5,411 nucleotides of DNA from Actinomycetes bacterium (GTDB lineage: Bacteria > Actinomycetota > Actinomycetes > Propionibacteriales > Propionibacteriaceae). The position numbers and the translations under genes were made by a program. Positions 4,459 through 5,411 of this stretch are shown here, in pieces; the first letter of the stretch is position 1; every line of letters starts with the position of its first letter. The DNA lies in NCBI GenBank assembly GCA_023387135.1, contig JAEWIK010000384.1:1-5411 (forward strand). Reading direction: 5' to 3'. The notes under the pieces are model-generated. The model saw only the letters and a list, made by a program, of their open reading frames with translations, was not told the origin of the DNA and did no database searches.

Positions 4459-5411
4459 ATGCGCATCGCCGTCCCCACCGAAGTCAAGAACCACGAATAC
4501 CGGGTCGCCATCACGCCCGTCGGGGTCGCGGAACTCGTCAGCCACGGCCATCAGGTGTTCATCCAGTCCGGCGCGGGCCTCGGCTCGTCCATCTCGGACG
4601 CCGAGTACGTCGCGCAGGGCGCCACCATCCTGCCGGACGCCGACTCCACCTGGGCCGCCGGCGAACTGGTCATCAAGGTCAAGGAACCCGTCGCCAGCGA
4701 GTACCACAGGCTGCGCGACGACCTCGTGCTCTTCACCTATCTCCACCTCGCCGCCGACAGGCAGGGCACCGACGCCCTGCTGGCCGCGGGGACCACCGCC
4801 ATCGCGTACGAGACAGTGCAACTCTCCAACGGCCTGCTGCCGCTGCTCTACCCGATGTCGGAGGTGGCGGGCTGCCTAGCTCCCCAGGTGGGCGCCCACG
4901 CGATGATGAAGGCCCAGGGCGGCAGGGGCGTGCTCATGGGCTGCGTCGGCGGCGTCGCCAACGCCAAGGTCGTGGTCCTCGGTGGCGGCATCGCGGGACA
5001 GAACGCCGCCAACGTCGCCCTCGGGATGGGCGCCGACGTGACGATCCTCGACACCGACCTCGAGAAGCTGCGGATGAGCTTCTGGCGGTACGACAACCGG
5101 GTCCACGGCATCGTCTCCAGCAGGCTCGCGGTGCGGGAGCAGGTGCTCGCTGCCGACATGGTGATCGGCACCGTGCTCGTCCCGGGAGCGCTCACGCCGA
5201 AGCTCGTCACGAACGACATGGTGGCCGAGATGAAGCCCGGCTCGGTGCTGGTGGACGTCGCCATCGACCAGGGCGGCTGCTTCGAGGACTCCCGTCCCAC
5301 CACCCACGACGACCCCACCTTCACCGTCCATGACTCGGTGTTCTACTGCGTGGCGAACATGCCGGGCGCCGTCCCCAACACGTCGACCTGGGCGCTCACC
5401 AACGCGACCCT
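4459..5411 (+). CDS. ald: Alanine dehydrogenase (C-terminus cut by window edge)
   Basis: The enzyme interconverts L-alanine and pyruvate plus ammonia with NAD(H) in the cytosol. It feeds alanine into central metabolism or regenerates NAD. The start at 4459 has GGAAGG (4445-4450) 8 nt upstream, and the N-terminus MRIAVPTEVKNHEYRVAITP is typical. Substrate and catalytic residues known from the Mycobacterium tuberculosis enzyme are present: Arg15, Lys75, His96 and Asp270 (in AIDQGGCFEDSRPTT). The nucleotide-binding loop is GGGIAG (175-180), with acidic Asp198 at the end of the second strand, as expected for NAD. Conserved LVPGALTPKLV and FYCVANMPGAVPNTST follow. The frame is open for 317 codons to the right edge, and the family is usually about 370 residues, so roughly 50 are missing. 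It is divergent from the importer operon. Ald genes in actinomycetes are often controlled by Lrp/AsnC-type AldR, so the upstream repeats are candidate sites. Confidence 0.97.
   Translation, partial: MRIAVPTEVKNHEYRVAITPVGVAELVSHGHQVFIQSGAGLGSSISDAEYVAQGATILPDADSTWAAGELVIKVKEPVASEYHRLRDDLVLFTYLHLAADRQGTDALLAAGTTAIAYETVQLSNGLLPLLYPMSEVAGCLAPQVGAHAMMKAQGGRGVLMGCVGGVANAKVVVLGGGIAGQNAANVALGMGADVTILDTDLEKLRMSFWRYDNRVHGIVSSRLAVREQVLAADMVIGTVLVPGALTPKLVTNDMVAEMKPGSVLVDVAIDQGGCFEDSRPTTHDDPTFTVHDSVFYCVANMPGAVPNTSTWALTNAT

Noticed and set aside
4011..5333. 440-codon plus-strand frame across the riboswitch region and ald
   Set aside because: It reads antisense to the riboswitch and out of frame with ald, and its composition is Arg/His-rich. 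The ald frame has all catalytic residues.

Overview
The window is very GC-rich chromosomal DNA, and the codon use, leader sequences and protein families all point to an actinomycete. The genus cannot be fixed from the sequence. I see no mobile element, CRISPR array, rRNA or tRNA. Five protein genes are supported. Two of them, the genes at each edge, run out of the window.

Layout from left to right: (1) positions 1-1542, minus strand, a membrane sensor histidine kinase whose C-terminus is cut off by the left edge. It is unusual in having membrane segments after the ATPase domain. (2) 1553-2008, minus, a small zinc deaminase of the dCMP deaminase type, 10 nt upstream of the kinase and probably co-transcribed with it. 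(3) 2009-2185, a non-coding gap with a strong hairpin plus T-run terminator for the operon to its right, a 7-bp dyad and a weak leaderless-type promoter for the deaminase. (4) 2186-3208 and 3220-3984, minus, a two-gene ABC importer operon: an inner-membrane permease followed by an NMT1/ThiY-like lipoprotein. (5) 3985-4458, a 474-nt divergent intergenic region. Its minus strand carries a promoter, a complete FMN riboswitch (RFN element) and a ribosome-site hairpin in front of the permease. The remainder holds a nested inverted-repeat cluster, a second dyad and a 9-bp direct repeat. (6) 4459-5411, plus, alanine dehydrogenase (ald), cut off by the right edge after 317 codons.

The main result is the importer under FMN control. 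The lipoprotein and permease alone would be called a nitrate/taurine/thiamine-precursor type transporter, but the FMN riboswitch makes riboflavin or a flavin precursor the best substrate call, a RibXY-type system. The operon has no ATPase gene, so it would need one encoded elsewhere. Control is probably at translation start, because a 7-bp hairpin takes part of the Shine-Dalgarno sequence and there is no T-run. The kinase/deaminase pair forms a separate unit behind the terminator, and ald is transcribed away from the importer.
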